Shown piece after piece: positions 63,389 to 64,000 of a stretch of DNA of 64,000 nucleotides; position 1 is the stretch's first letter; the number at the start of each line of letters is the position of its first letter. The notes under the pieces were generated by a model. That model did no database searches. It was not told where the DNA came from and saw nothing but the letters and a program-made list of their open reading frames with translations. The position numbers and the translations under genes were made by a program. The stretch is from Lanius collurio (Eukaryota > Chordata > Aves > Passeriformes > Laniidae): positions 8,834,406 through 8,898,405 of the forward strand of contig JACBWW010000008.1 in assembly GCA_020086605.1 (NCBI GenBank). The letters are read 5' to 3'.

Positions 63389-64000
63389 AAAATTACAAAA
63401 ATTTAAAAATTGATTCATAAAAGAAACATAAACATTTAATTCAAAGGAAGCATAAAACTTTAGGCTGCGGGTTGGTACAACTAACTTGAATTGCTGATTT
63501 TTAAATGGGAAAGTAGTACTTTGGGATAGCAGTATATTTAATGACCTTGTCATTCTTAATGTACAGAAGATTGGTTAAAAGAGAACCACATTACCTTAAG
63601 TATAATTCTAACATTAGATGAAAGTATTGTACTACTTTGAAGTGAAAGGTTTTAGCATAATTTAAGGTTATCATCCAAACTCCGAAGGGACAGAAACATT
63701 ATCCTAAATTGACAAATAGGATGAAATAAGTATCAGCAATTATTATCATGCTGATGTCAGGACTGAGGTTCCACAGAAGCAAAAATGAACTAGTATATTT
63801 AAGTTAGATATCAAACTAATAAATTTTTCTCCAAAGACAACTACAGCCACATTGCTTGCAGTAAATAATACTGTCCAAATAAGCAAGAGAGAACTATCAA
63901 AAAAACAAAATTCAGTGTCTATTTAATCCTTCTGCCTCCAGGTACCATCAAGTCTTCTTTAACTATTCCTGAAAAATGTTTCCATAACATGTTTTTAAAA
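63389..64000 (-). other. KDM4C: KDM4C intron, window end
   Basis: AT-rich with no recognised feature. Confidence 0.5.

Noticed and set aside
1..64000. CRISPR arrays, operons, tRNA or rRNA genes, prophage
   Set aside because: No spaced direct-repeat array, cloverleaf or dense coding is visible. The sequence is vertebrate intronic DNA.

Overview
The window looks like a piece of a bird nuclear genome. It is AT-rich and almost entirely non-coding. It is studded with fragments of chicken-repeat-1 (CR1) LINEs and holds four solo LTRs of avian endogenous-retrovirus type. There are no operons, no tightly packed reading frames and no prokaryotic signals. The TG...CA LTRs with 5-6 bp target duplications and the 3'-anchored CR1 tails point to a bird, possibly a passerine, but I cannot name the species.

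The one protein-coding feature I can defend is a single 186-nt exon on the minus strand (5508-5693). It encodes the second half of the extended PHD finger of KDM4C (JMJD2C), a JmjC histone H3K9/H3K36 demethylase. It has a good 3' splice site (5694-5707) and 5' splice site (5502-5507), and both ends are phase 0. I found no second KDM4C exon, so I read 1-5507 as downstream intron and 5694-64000 as upstream intron. That would make the upstream intron longer than 58 kb. In chicken and zebra finch KDM4C lies on chromosome Z, so this may be a Z-linked window (inference).

Layout in plus coordinates: 1-5.5 kb is intron with one unexplained open frame (1143-1634). The KDM4C exon is at 5.5-5.7 kb. From 5.7 to 20.9 kb is intron with low-complexity tracts, an old minus-strand CR1 (13.6-14.0 kb) and a purine/G-rich tract (16.3-16.5 kb). 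A 550-bp ERVK-like solo LTR at 20935-21484 has a perfect 6-bp target duplication. A 561-bp ERVL-like solo LTR at 24778-25338, in KDM4C-sense orientation, has a perfect 5-bp duplication. From 28 to 39 kb lies a CR1-dense region: an ORF1 fragment, an endonuclease fragment that runs into a 344-base assembly gap, a (GGAGA)n satellite, and a 1.4-kb endonuclease-to-RT fragment. A CR1 tail at 44.7-45.6 kb sits against a (GAAT)n array. A nested pair of LTRs occupies 51774-53107. More CR1 tails follow at 54.1, 57.1, 59.2 and 62.9 kb.

I found no undescribed molecular system. The points most worth checking are the LTR-inside-LTR insertion, the LTR that could act as a KDM4C-sense promoter, a possible cryptic first exon at 25850-25900, the CR1 pair around the assembly gap, and two unexplained open frames.
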